32,623 bases of DNA, taken from Pseudolactococcus hodotermopsidis (GTDB taxonomy: Bacteria > Bacillota > Bacilli > Lactobacillales > Streptococcaceae). The translations under genes and the position numbers were made by a program. The stretch lies in assembly GCF_011170085.1 (NCBI RefSeq), contig NZ_BLLI01000017.1, positions 1 to 32,623 on the forward strand. The letters run 5' to 3'. Below are positions 17,796-25,804 of this stretch, piece after piece (within the stretch, counting starts at the first letter, position 1; every line of letters starts with the position of its first letter). The notes beneath the pieces were generated by a model. That model was given only the letters and a program-made list of their open reading frames with translations, was not told the origin of the DNA and made no database searches.

Positions 17796-17804
17796 CTCGT
17801 TATT

Positions 17805-18851
17805 TTATTCGATTTCAAATTCAATCTCATCACGACCATGTGGCGCATGCCAGTTTGTCCACACGGTTAATTCAGGACCTTTTGGCAAAATAGCCTGATG
17901 TTCTTCTGTGGGATCGATATGTGTTGATAGAAAATAGTGTTTTTTAATTGCCTCAAAGTCAGTTGTATCGCCAAAACCATAGGTTTGGTACAGGTCACGC
18001 GCATAAGCCCAGAGATTTGGAAAATCAATCAGACGATTCCGATTGCAGTTAAAAGCTGAGTAATAAGCCACATCAAAGCGCGCAAGCGTAGTATAAAGGC
18101 GCACATCTGAATCCGTCAAACGATTGCCATGCAAATAACGGCGCTTGCTCAAACGCTCCTCCAGCCAATCCAAACGCGCAAAAAGTCGGTCATAAGCCTT
18201 TTCATAAGCCTCTTGAGAGCGCGCAAAACCCGCACGATAAACGCCATTATTGACCTCCAAAAAGATAATATCGTTAAGTTCACGAATCTCCTGTTCTAAA
18301 TCTTCTGGTAGCAAATCTGGCGCACCGGCTTTATGATATTTTTTCCACTCTTTTTCAAAATAATAAGTTAAGTTATGATAATCATTTTCCACAACTTTTT
18401 TGGTCGCAATATCAACCAAGGCTGGAACAGTCGGACGTTTACCGTCTTTGATATAGTCTGAGTCAGCATTTTCATAAACTTCACCAACATATCTAATGCC
18501 TAAAACAGGGTCAACATCTCCTTCGTCCAACGTAAACGACCAATCAATATGGTCAAGCGGTGGTCGCAAAGGGTCAGCCGTACCAAGTGAAATCGCCTCT
18601 TCTAGTCCCAAAATCTTACGGACAATCACGCTACGGTGCGCCCACGGACAGACTGGCGCCCAAAGTAAGCGATATTTTCCAGCCGCAACTGCTAGCTTAT
18701 CGGCGCCGTCGCCAAATTCGGCGATAAATTCATTGGTTTGCCGAACAAAGCGACCATTAGCCGCAACCTCAACCGACTTTTGAGTCGTGAAATCTTGAGC
18801 CGTCTGAAAATTGCCGTCTATATCATGAAGTGTCGTTTTATCTGCTGTCAT
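17805..18851 (-). CDS. Glutathionyl-hydroquinone reductase (Xi-class glutathione transferase)
   Basis: 348 residues. The N-terminal thioredoxin-like domain carries the catalytic motif APVCPWAHR with Cys68. KRPTVPALVD follows, then the pair ENDYHN and an all-helical C-terminal domain with RYLHGNRLTDSDVRLYTTLARFD, all typical of the YqjG/ECM4 group. The family removes glutathione from glutathionyl-hydroquinones in the cytoplasm. In a lactococcus, which can import rather than make glutathione, the natural substrate is unclear. The ATG overlaps the end of the amidohydrolase gene (ATGA), so the two are translationally coupled. A strong terminator lies 10 bases after the stop. GC is higher here than in the polymer genes (31 of 60 bases at 18661-18720). 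Confidence 0.88.
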   Translation of the reverse strand: MTADKTTLHDIDGNFQTAQDFTTQKSVEVAANGRFVRQTNEFIAEFGDGADKLAVAAGKYRLLWAPVCPWAHRSVIVRKILGLEEAISLGTADPLRPPLDHIDWSFTLDEGDVDPVLGIRYVGEVYENADSDYIKDGKRPTVPALVDIATKKVVENDYHNLTYYFEKEWKKYHKAGAPDLLPEDLEQEIRELNDIIFLEVNNGVYRAGFARSQEAYEKAYDRLFARLDWLEERLSKRRYLHGNRLTDSDVRLYTTLARFDVAYYSAFNCNRNRLIDFPNLWAYARDLYQTYGFGDTTDFEAIKKHYFLSTHIDPTEEHQAILPKGPELTVWTNWHAPHGRDEIEFEIE

Positions 18852-19996
18852 TTTTGTGCTAACCTTTCTAGTAGTGCGAACGCATTGTTCACATAGTAAT
18901 CAACGGCGACTGGGAGCATCTCGTCCTTGACTGTCATGTCGGAGAAATGGAGACCTGGACTGCCGATAGCGTTGCTACCGATAAAAGCAAAGACACCTGG
19001 TATCTGCTCTTGATAAGTCGCAAAGTCCTCGCCAGCATTGGAGGGTTCTGGCACCATAACATCATCATGCCATTTGCGTGTTTCGTTGAAGAGAAATTCA
19101 GATAATTCTGGGTCATTATAGGTCACATTGGGTCCTAGTATCCAATCAATCTCTGCATGTACACCATAGGCTGAGCTAACATTTTCTACGATGTCATAAA
19201 ATCTTTTCTTGGCAAGTTTCCTGTCGTCCTTATCAAAAGTCCGAATCGTCCCTTCAAAAATCGCCTCATCAGGCAAGACATTCCACGTATTTCCCGCCGT
19301 CATATGTGTCACAGAAACAACGACTGCATGCTGTGGACTGATGTTTCGGGCAACGATTTGTTGCAAACTAGCTATGATCGCAGAAGTTGCCAAAATGCTG
19401 TCAGCGCCCTCTTGCGGATAAGCGGCATGCGAGCCAACACCCTTAATCGTCACATAAAACTGGTCAACTGCTGCCATGATCCCTTTTTCACGAATGCCAA
19501 TCTGTCCAACTGGCAAAGTCGGCATATTATGATAGCCGATAATGGCGGAAACATCAGCAAGAACGCCTGTCGCAAGCACCTCATCAGCACCGATATGACT
19601 TTCCTCAGCATGCTGAAAAATCAGTTTAATCGTGCCATCTATCTCATGTTCACGGCTTTTGAGAATTTTTGCTGCACCAAGCAAACTGGTTTGGTGCAAA
19701 TCATGCCCACAAGCATGCATAACACCTGTGTTTTTTGACGTAAATGGCAGACCAGTATTTTCAACAATCGGCAAGGCATCAATATCTGCACGCAAGGCAA
19801 TCACTGGCTGACCCGAACCAATTTGCGCAACCAAACCAGTTTTTAAGCCAGTCTCCAAAATTTGAATGCCCAAATCTGTCAAATAATCTTTAAGATATTG
19901 CGTTGTTTTAAATTCCTGCCCTGAAAGCTCAGGATTTTCATGTATATAATGGCGAATTTTAATCAATTCATCATAATGTTCAGATGTGATTGTCAT
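18848..19996 (-). CDS. M20 family amidohydrolase/carboxypeptidase
   Basis: 382 residues, a cytoplasmic metallohydrolase of the M20D (hippurate hydrolase, N-acyl-amino-acid amidohydrolase) group. The metal-binding Cys-x-His is in HACGHDLH (residues 94-101), the catalytic Glu pair is at 131-132 (HAEESH), and a conserved His follows in YHNMP. The dimerisation segment contains GVGSHAAYP, and LHFSDM near the C-terminus supplies a last metal ligand. Which acyl-amino acid it cleaves cannot be told; N-acetyl-diaminopimelate deacetylase, indole-acetyl-amino acid hydrolases and peptidase-like relatives share all of these motifs. The ATG overlaps the tagD stop and has AAGGAG at good spacing. Confidence 0.85.
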   Translation of the reverse strand: MTITSEHYDELIKIRHYIHENPELSGQEFKTTQYLKDYLTDLGIQILETGLKTGLVAQIGSGQPVIALRADIDALPIVENTGLPFTSKNTGVMHACGHDLHQTSLLGAAKILKSREHEIDGTIKLIFQHAEESHIGADEVLATGVLADVSAIIGYHNMPTLPVGQIGIREKGIMAAVDQFYVTIKGVGSHAAYPQEGADSILATSAIIASLQQIVARNISPQHAVVVSVTHMTAGNTWNVLPDEAIFEGTIRTFDKDDRKLAKKRFYDIVENVSSAYGVHAEIDWILGPNVTYNDPELSEFLFNETRKWHDDVMVPEPSNAGEDFATYQEQIPGVFAFIGSNAIGSPGLHFSDMTVKDEMLPVAVDYYVNNAFALLERLAQK

Positions 19997-20427
19997 TCTT
20001 GCTCCTTATTTTCTTCTTGGTAATCTCGGGCAATTTCTTCCTTGATTTTCGTTGTTGACGTTACGCCTCGAGGGAAATACATGACTTTCAAATCTGGAAA
20101 TTTTAATTTTAAATTGTCAAATCTGCCACGCCAGTCATCACCCATTGCAAAAATATCAACGCCTAGCATATCAATATAAAGCGCCTTATCTTCCCAAGTT
20201 TGCTCAGGCACAACAAGATCAACATAGCGAATTGCCTCTAATACGAACTTGCGTGTATTGTAGTCTTGGTAGGCTTTTTTTCCTTTTTCGATATTAAAAT
20301 CATCCGTTGACAGCATAACAACTAATTTATCGCCTAAATCTCTTGCATTGCGCAACATCGAGATATGACTTTCGTGAACAATATCAAATGTCCCCGCTAC
20401 CATGACGATTTTTTCTTTATCTCTCAT
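19993..20427 (-). CDS. tagD: Glycerol-3-phosphate cytidylyltransferase TagD/TarD
   Basis: 144 residues. Makes CDP-glycerol from CTP and sn-glycerol 3-phosphate for the glycerophosphotransferases encoded further downstream. The nucleotidyltransferase signature is GTFDIVHESH (12-21), with histidines 18 and 21 in place but Ser20 where the canonical HxGH has Gly. RYVD (67-70), GDDW (96-99) and the C-terminal R120...STTKIK (124-129) complete the active site. The ATG at 20427 is preferred because AAGGTG ends six bases before it; the GTG at 20436 lies inside that site. It follows the PLP-enzyme homologue by 12 bases and overlaps the amidohydrolase gene. Separated from the other polymer genes by two unrelated genes and a terminator. 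Confidence 0.9.
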   Translation of the reverse strand: MRDKEKIVMVAGTFDIVHESHISMLRNARDLGDKLVVMLSTDDFNIEKGKKAYQDYNTRKFVLEAIRYVDLVVPEQTWEDKALYIDMLGVDIFAMGDDWRGRFDNLKLKFPDLKVMYFPRGVTSTTKIKEEIARDYQEENKEQE

Positions 20428-20439
20428 TTTTTTCACCTT

Positions 20440-21336
20440 TTATATTGATTTTTCAAAAGCTTGTGCCAATTCCGCTATCAAATCCGTTTTATTTTCAATG
20501 CCAATCGTGAGTTGAACGAGATTTTCTATCACTTCAGCATGTGCAAACTGTGTCAAATTTGCCAAAAAAATTGCCAAATCATAGTTATCAGCCAACTCAA
20601 AAGAAAGCTGTGCACCAATTCCCGTTGCTTGTGCTTCTTGAATATCTGCCTCATCTCGCGAATAATTCCCTGCGTAATACACGCGCTTGACAGCCTTATG
20701 CGCCTGCAGAAAATCAATCACAACTAACGTACTAACCTCACGTTGATCAAGTCTAGTAGCCAACATTTCAATGCCACCAATCAGCGCATTTTCATCGGCT
20801 TGTGCCAAAGGTTTAGCTGTCTTTTGCATCTGCTCAATTTTTTGAGCCAACACAACATTATCAGTCGCAAGAAAGCTCGCTACAATATCCGAACGACCAC
20901 TCAAATAAGCAATCGCTGAATAAATAACAAAATCTGAACCATATGACAACGTTTTTTGATAATAAGGTGTTAAAAAACTATTATCAACAGCAACCAAAAT
21001 ACCGTGTTTATGTGCTAAATCATTAATACGTTGAATATCTGTCACACGCCAAAAAGGAAAAGACGGCGTTTCAACAAAAATACCTTTTACAGTCGCAAAA
21101 TCATTCTCTGATAATTGATTAAAATCATCAACTAATTGAACCTCAAGTTGCTCCTGCTTCAAATACTCGCTAACTGTTTTATCAGGCTTACGATTAAACA
21201 TAATCTTATCGCCAGTTTTAAACAAGCTAATAAAGCTAAGCGTTGCTGCTTGACTAGCTGAAAAAGCATAAACAACCGCAGCGCCCTCAACTTTTGCTAA
21301 TAATTTTTCCAATTTTCCTGTTCGCTGTTTTATCAT
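20440..21336 (-). CDS. Truncated, catalytically defective Cys/Met-metabolism PLP enzyme homologue
   Basis: 298 residues against about 380 for cystathionine gamma-synthase/lyase. It begins at the position of the family's 'NPT...LE' element, so about 60 N-terminal residues are absent. Asp118-Asn119 (pyridine contact) survives in VAVDNSFLTPYY. The Schiff-base lysine motif (family S-x-T-K-Y-x-x-G-H-S-D) reads SAIAYLSGRSD, with Ala143 replacing Lys. The phosphate-binding S-G-M becomes SASQ (26-29), and the substrate-carboxylate Arg of LVRLSVGIE becomes Gln (LVQLTIGIE). PLP chemistry is therefore very unlikely. The frame is intact and shares an operon with tagD, so a non-catalytic role is possible. 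No ribosome-binding site; TATAAT lies six bases before the ATG. Confidence 0.82.
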   Translation of the reverse strand: MIKQRTGKLEKLLAKVEGAAVVYAFSASQAATLSFISLFKTGDKIMFNRKPDKTVSEYLKQEQLEVQLVDDFNQLSENDFATVKGIFVETPSFPFWRVTDIQRINDLAHKHGILVAVDNSFLTPYYQKTLSYGSDFVIYSAIAYLSGRSDIVASFLATDNVVLAQKIEQMQKTAKPLAQADENALIGGIEMLATRLDQREVSTLVVIDFLQAHKAVKRVYYAGNYSRDEADIQEAQATGIGAQLSFELADNYDLAIFLANLTQFAHAEVIENLVQLTIGIENKTDLIAELAQAFEKSI

Positions 21337-21342
21337 ATTTTT

Positions 21343-21384
21343 ATTATAAAACAGTAAAGTAAAAACAGGCTTACCATTATTATA
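21343..21384 (-). promoter_or_regulatory. Two candidate -10 boxes for the PLP-homologue/tagD operon
   Basis: A proximal TATAAT (21348-21343) has a predicted start at 21336, exactly the ATG, so the mRNA would be leaderless. A distal TGATATAAT (hexamer 21384-21379) is an extended -10 like that of tagH and would give a leader of about 36 bases that still lacks a ribosome-binding site. Neither has a convincing -35. Confidence 0.5.
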
Positions 21385-21398
21385 TCACGGATTTTAGC

Positions 21399-22400
21399 TT
21401 ATTTTATACCAGAAAGTTTAATCAAGGTTATATCTAGCAAAAACTTTTTATCAGCTTGACCAGATTTGATTTTAAAATCTGTGTCAATCAACTGATTAAG
21501 CGCCTGAGATAAAAATTCTTGACTCATTTTCCGAGCAGGTGCAAGCAAAAATTTCAGGCGAAAAGGATTGATTTTCAAAAACTCGATTATCTGCTTATCC
21601 GCATAATTTTTGTTCAGTAAAATTTTGATTTGGTAATATAAACGAAAATTATTGGTTAAAATCGCAAGTAATTTTATCTCATCCTCACCTTGCAACACCA
21701 AGTCGGAAACAAGCGCACGCGCCGTAGCAAGCTTTCCCTTTAAAATTAAATCAGTTAAATCAAAAATGTTATCAGACAAAGATTTTGGGACAGCTGCAAT
21801 CACATCATTTGGTGTGATGTCACGACCATTAGCATAAGTTTTGACCAAGTCAATATTTTGCTTGACAATCGCAAAATTAGCATTCGATTTCTCGATAATC
21901 AGATTAACAATATTGGGTTGTAAACCTGAATTGGCAACAAAATATTTTGTCAATTCTTGCGGTTTCAACTCACTTGCCTCTAGTTCAACAGCAACTTTGC
22001 GAAGTTTCTTGACAATTCGACGTTTGCCATCCAATTTGCCATGAAAGACGAAAATTGCTTTGGTTGAGTCTAAGGGATTATCCAGATAATCTTCTAAACG
22101 GGTCAGCTGTTTGTCATTGAAAACCGATTTTTTCGTTGTTGTCAAATCCCAAAGATTTTCAAAAACGACTAGCATTTCATCGCCAAAAAAGGGCAGACTT
22201 TCCAATTCTTCCAAGGCAAGATCGCCGTCAGATTCGCTCAAGTCAAAATATGCCTGTGATAAATCAGACGAGTCAAAATTCACTTTGTTCAATAACTGCG
22301 ATTTTAATTCTGAAATAATAGCCTTATTTTCTCCGAAAATAATTGTAAACTGAGGTAAATTTTCGGCTGAAATGCGAGATAAATTGTCAAATACTGTCAT
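21399..22400 (-). CDS. holA: DNA polymerase III subunit delta
   Basis: 333 residues, the usual HolA length. Clamp-loader subunit that opens the beta ring. Recognised from an N-terminal FTIIFGENK segment, the RRIVKKLRK region preceded by FVFHGKLDG, and a C-terminal helical collar ending FKIKSGQADKKFLLDITLIKL. As is normal for delta, there is no functional Walker A. The start is taken at 22400, second of two adjacent ATGs, because GGAG lies six bases upstream. It overlaps the end of ftsK by 14 bases, so the two are coupled. It ends 63 bases before the PLP-homologue start. Confidence 0.88.
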   Translation of the reverse strand: MTVFDNLSRISAENLPQFTIIFGENKAIISELKSQLLNKVNFDSSDLSQAYFDLSESDGDLALEELESLPFFGDEMLVVFENLWDLTTTKKSVFNDKQLTRLEDYLDNPLDSTKAIFVFHGKLDGKRRIVKKLRKVAVELEASELKPQELTKYFVANSGLQPNIVNLIIEKSNANFAIVKQNIDLVKTYANGRDITPNDVIAAVPKSLSDNIFDLTDLILKGKLATARALVSDLVLQGEDEIKLLAILTNNFRLYYQIKILLNKNYADKQIIEFLKINPFRLKFLLAPARKMSQEFLSQALNQLIDTDFKIKSGQADKKFLLDITLIKLSGIK

Positions 22401-24921
22401 CATTTTCTCCATTTTCAAGCTCGGCTAACTGATTAAAATCGGTCACTTCAGTATCTGCTGAGGTCATCAAAACCTGTCGCGGTTTTGTGCCAACAGCTGG
22501 TCCGATAACGCCCGCTTCCTCAAGTTCTTCCATGATGCGAGTTGCTCGATTAAAGCCTGTTTTCAGGCGCCGTTGTAACATTGAAGCAGAGGCTTTCTGA
22601 GTTTCAACGACAAGCTGTTTAGCCTCAACAAAGAGCGGGTCACCAGACGCTTTAGCACCACCCTCATTATCAAAAGGACGACCGCCATCTTCAGCAGTTT
22701 CACCAGGGTCAAATGTTTCATCATAGTCAGCACTAGCTTGATTTTTGATAAAGGCGACCACACTTGCCACATCATCATCCGACAGGAAAGCGCCTTGCAA
22801 GCGCAAGGCATGATTTTCATCAATCGGCTTAAAGAGCATATCACCACGACCAAGCAGTTTTTCAGCGCCAATGCTGTCAATAATCGTCCGCGAATCTGTC
22901 CCAGATGAGACAGCAAAAGCGACACGACTTGGGACATTGGCTTTAATCAAACCACTGATGACATCAACAGATGGCCGTTGCGTTGCTAAAATCATGTGAA
23001 TGCCCGCTGCACGTGCTTTTTGCCCAATACGAATAATCGCATCCTCAACTTCTTTTGAAGCAACCATCATCAGGTCAGAAAGTTCATCAACAACGACAAC
23101 AATCAAGGGCAACGTCTGTTCTTTTTCCTCGTTCAAGGCATTAAAGGCTTCGATTTTAGCATTATACCCCTCAATATTTCGTGAACCCGCACGACGAAAT
23201 AGCTCATAACGATTCTCCATCTCATCAACAACTTTTTGGAGTGCTCGCGCCGCCTTACGCGGATTGGTCACAACTGGAATCAACAGATGTGGAATATCGT
23301 TGTAAACATCTAACTCAACCATTTTTGGATCAATCATGAGAAGTTTGACTTGACTTGGCAAGGCTTTCATCAAGATACTTGTGATAATGCCATTAACTGC
23401 AACAGACTTCCCTGAACCAGTTGATCCCGCAACAAGCAAATGCGGCATTTTAGTCAAGTCAAAACTCTTAATTGAGCCATCAACTGCCTTACCAAGTGGC
23501 ACTTCTAGCAAGTTTTCTGAGTTTGTTTTAGCTTTTTCCCACATTTCACGGAATCCGACCATTGCAACTTCATTGTTCGGAATTTCGATACCAACAACCG
23601 ATTTACCTGGAATTGGTGCTTCGATTCGGACATCTTTGGCGGCAAGTGCCAACGCTAAATCATCGGTCAAATTGAGAATACGGCTGACTTTGACACCTGT
23701 GGCTGGCTTGACTTCATATTTTGAAACGGATGGTCCGACGACAGCTGACTCAACTGTGGCTTGAATACCGAAACTTTTGAATGTTTCTTCCAGAATCTTG
23801 ATATTTGTTTGCACATTTTTATGTTCGTTCGCTTGATTTTTGAGTGGTGTCGGTGCAAGTAAGTCTGCTGTTGGCAAGTTATAGTGTGAAAATTCATGAC
23901 TTGGTTCAAAGTAAATCGGCTGACCATCATCGGCAGTTTGCGTTTCATCAAGTCGTTCAGATTCAATTTCGGGAGATAAAATTTCTCCTGTTTCGGAATC
24001 AACAATTGGGATAAAGTTTTCTGGTGTCTTGAAAGGCAAAACATCAAACGGTATCCCCTCACCAGACAGCGCATCTTGAATCAAAACCTCGTCAAGTAAA
24101 TCCTCATGTGGCAAAGTTTCGGCAGGTTGCAGGGCACAAAGATCGCCTTCTTCTAATGTCGGCAGTTTGCGTTTAGACTGGAGTGCCGACACATTCAATT
24201 CTTCAGTTGCTTTAGTTTCGATAATTTTCTGTGCACGCTGAACTTTTTCAAGTCTTTTCAACTTTTTAGCTTCTCTCTTAGCCTCTTTCTTGGTGTTTTT
24301 TTCAATTTTTTTCGCTTCACGTATCATTTTACGATCTGATGAATACTCATCAAAACTGTCTTTTAATTCAACAAATGAATCGTGCCAATAGCTAGGAGAA
24401 ATGAAATAAGTACCTAAAAAGATAAGAATCGCTGCCACAGTAAAAACACCGATTGGCGAAATCAGGAATTTCAAAGGAGCATACAGCAAATGCCCAAACA
24501 TACCTGCGCCAACAAACTCAGTTACCCTAAGTTTTGTCAATTCTTTTAACAAAATTTTCCAAGTGTGTTCCGTTCCTGTCAATTTATCAAAATAAGTTTG
24601 ATAAATTAGCATAGCCGCCAAAAAGAAAAAAATAAAACTTTTCACATACTTTTGAAGGCTGACTAATAATTCTTTTTTGAAAGCTGACACAATCAGAAAA
24701 AGAGCAACAATAAAAAGCACTAGATAGGCAAGACTACCGACAAGAATACGAATAACATTATAGAAAAAAACACCAACTGCGCCCATTTTGGCAAGAACCA
24801 AAAGGTAAAATAAAGGCACAAAGATAAAGGCAAGAACTTTGAATGTTGCCTGACGTTGAACTTCTGATTTTTTAGGGATTTTTCGATTATTTTTTGTTTT
24901 TTTAGTCGTCTTTTTAGTCAT
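22387..24921 (-). CDS. ftsK: DNA translocase FtsK/SpoIIIE
   Basis: 844 residues. Four hydrophobic spans lie in the first 200 residues after a basic MTKKTTKKTK start, followed by a Lys/Glu-rich coiled linker. The motor domain follows: Walker A GSTGSGKS, LLMIDPKMVELDVYNDIPHL, Walker B VVVVDELSDLMM and ILATQRPSVDVI. The C-terminal gamma winged helix (GFNRATRIMEELEEAGVIG) reads the KOPS-type orienting sequences. It pumps chromosome ends through the closing septum. The start at 24921 is the first ATG after the -10; the longer frame to 24987 would run through the promoter and the divergent gene. The predicted mRNA leader is only four bases (AGUU) and holds no ribosome-binding site. Confidence 0.93.
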   Translation of the reverse strand: MTKKTTKKTKNNRKIPKKSEVQRQATFKVLAFIFVPLFYLLVLAKMGAVGVFFYNVIRILVGSLAYLVLFIVALFLIVSAFKKELLVSLQKYVKSFIFFFLAAMLIYQTYFDKLTGTEHTWKILLKELTKLRVTEFVGAGMFGHLLYAPLKFLISPIGVFTVAAILIFLGTYFISPSYWHDSFVELKDSFDEYSSDRKMIREAKKIEKNTKKEAKREAKKLKRLEKVQRAQKIIETKATEELNVSALQSKRKLPTLEEGDLCALQPAETLPHEDLLDEVLIQDALSGEGIPFDVLPFKTPENFIPIVDSETGEILSPEIESERLDETQTADDGQPIYFEPSHEFSHYNLPTADLLAPTPLKNQANEHKNVQTNIKILEETFKSFGIQATVESAVVGPSVSKYEVKPATGVKVSRILNLTDDLALALAAKDVRIEAPIPGKSVVGIEIPNNEVAMVGFREMWEKAKTNSENLLEVPLGKAVDGSIKSFDLTKMPHLLVAGSTGSGKSVAVNGIITSILMKALPSQVKLLMIDPKMVELDVYNDIPHLLIPVVTNPRKAARALQKVVDEMENRYELFRRAGSRNIEGYNAKIEAFNALNEEKEQTLPLIVVVVDELSDLMMVASKEVEDAIIRIGQKARAAGIHMILATQRPSVDVISGLIKANVPSRVAFAVSSGTDSRTIIDSIGAEKLLGRGDMLFKPIDENHALRLQGAFLSDDDVASVVAFIKNQASADYDETFDPGETAEDGGRPFDNEGGAKASGDPLFVEAKQLVVETQKASASMLQRRLKTGFNRATRIMEELEEAGVIGPAVGTKPRQVLMTSADTEVTDFNQLAELENGENDDSI

Positions 24922-24931
24922 AACTATCTTA

Positions 24932-24954
24932 ATTATAGCATAATTTGCTATAAT
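24932..24954. promoter_or_regulatory. Palindromic divergent promoter for ftsK and the HAD gene
   Basis: ATTATAGCA (24932-24940) and TGCTATAAT (24946-24954) form a perfect 9-base inverted repeat with a 5-base spacer. Each arm is an extended -10 (TGCTATAAT), one per strand. The predicted starts are 24961 (plus), the A of the HAD ATG, and 24925 (minus), four bases before the ftsK ATG. The two polymerase footprints overlap completely, so the promoters should compete. No -35 hexamers are recognisable. Confidence 0.65.
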
Positions 24955-24960
24955 ATGACT

Positions 24961-25749
24961 ATGGAAAATATAAATGACACTTATCACAGTCTTGCTTTTT
25001 TTGATTTGGACGGCACACTTTTAAACAGCCAAAGTCAGCTTGACACCGAAGTTATCAAGGCTTTACAACAGATTCGCCAAAACGGTGTCTTGCCGATCAT
25101 TGCAACTGGGCGCGGACATTTTGAACTTGAGGCGATTATGACACAATCTGGTATCACGAGCGCCATTAGCATGAATGGACAATTTATCGTTGTTGAGGGC
25201 GAGATGATTTATCACGAACCAATGGCGGTTAAGGCGATTGAGCGGCTGAAAACTCTCGCAGATGCCAAAAATCAAGCCATAGCGTTTTATGATAAGGAAA
25301 GCTATTGGGTATCTCAGATGACCGATTTCGTCAAAAGTGCTTATGGTTACACCGATGCGCCACTGCCGACTGTCAATAATAGTCGCTATTTGACTGATGA
25401 GGTCAACATGTTACTCGTTTTTACCGACCAAAAAGTGGATGTTGACTATTATCGTGAACGCGTGCCTGAGTTTAACTACTTTAAAAACACACCATTTTCG
25501 ATTGATATTATCAATGCTGGCACAAACAAAGGAACAGGTATCAAAAAAGTTGTCGAATTGCTTGATTTCACTGGCGAAACTTACGGATTTGGCGACGGCA
25601 CAAATGATTTTCATTTGCTAAAGGCGGTTAATCATGCAACAGCTATGGGAAATGCGGTGCCTGAACTCAAGGCTATCGCAGATTTTATTTCAACGGAGAA
25701 TACAAATCACGGCATTGTAACAGCCTTTAATCATTGGGGACTACTCTAA
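24961..25749 (+). CDS. HAD superfamily phosphatase (Cof type)
   Basis: 262 residues. The catalytic motif I is FFDLDGTLLNS (both Asp present), motif II lies in PIIATGRG, and motif IV is YGFGDGTNDFHLLK. A C2-type cap between about 85 and 190 places it in the Cof/YidA group, which hydrolyses sugar phosphates, flavin phosphates or similar. NKGTGIKKV supplies the motif III Lys. The substrate is unknown. The start at 24961 is favoured over the in-frame ATG at 24955, because transcription is predicted to begin at 24961 and no ribosome-binding site exists for either. It stands alone, divergent from ftsK, and ends before a two-way terminator. Confidence 0.88.
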   Translation: MENINDTYHSLAFFDLDGTLLNSQSQLDTEVIKALQQIRQNGVLPIIATGRGHFELEAIMTQSGITSAISMNGQFIVVEGEMIYHEPMAVKAIERLKTLADAKNQAIAFYDKESYWVSQMTDFVKSAYGYTDAPLPTVNNSRYLTDEVNMLLVFTDQKVDVDYYRERVPEFNYFKNTPFSIDIINAGTNKGTGIKKVVELLDFTGETYGFGDGTNDFHLLKAVNHATAMGNAVPELKAIADFISTENTNHGIVTAFNHWGLL

Positions 25750-25760
25750 GAATAATGCTA

Positions 25761-25800
25761 AAAAAGACTTGATTTTCAAATTTAAAAACCAAGTCTTTTT
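25761..25800. terminator. Bidirectional terminator between the HAD gene and pta
   Basis: AAAAAGACTTG (25761-25771) pairs with CAAGTCTTTTT (25790-25800) around an 18-base loop. The stem is bounded by A-tract and T-tract, so it works on both strands: for the HAD gene (plus) and for pta (minus), which converge here. Confidence 0.82.
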
Positions 25801-25804
25801 CTTT

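Noticed and set aside
20440-21336. Truncation caused by a sequencing frameshift near the start
   Set aside because: Only 62 bases separate the start from the holA stop. That is too few for the missing 60 residues, and no homologous reading appears in other frames.
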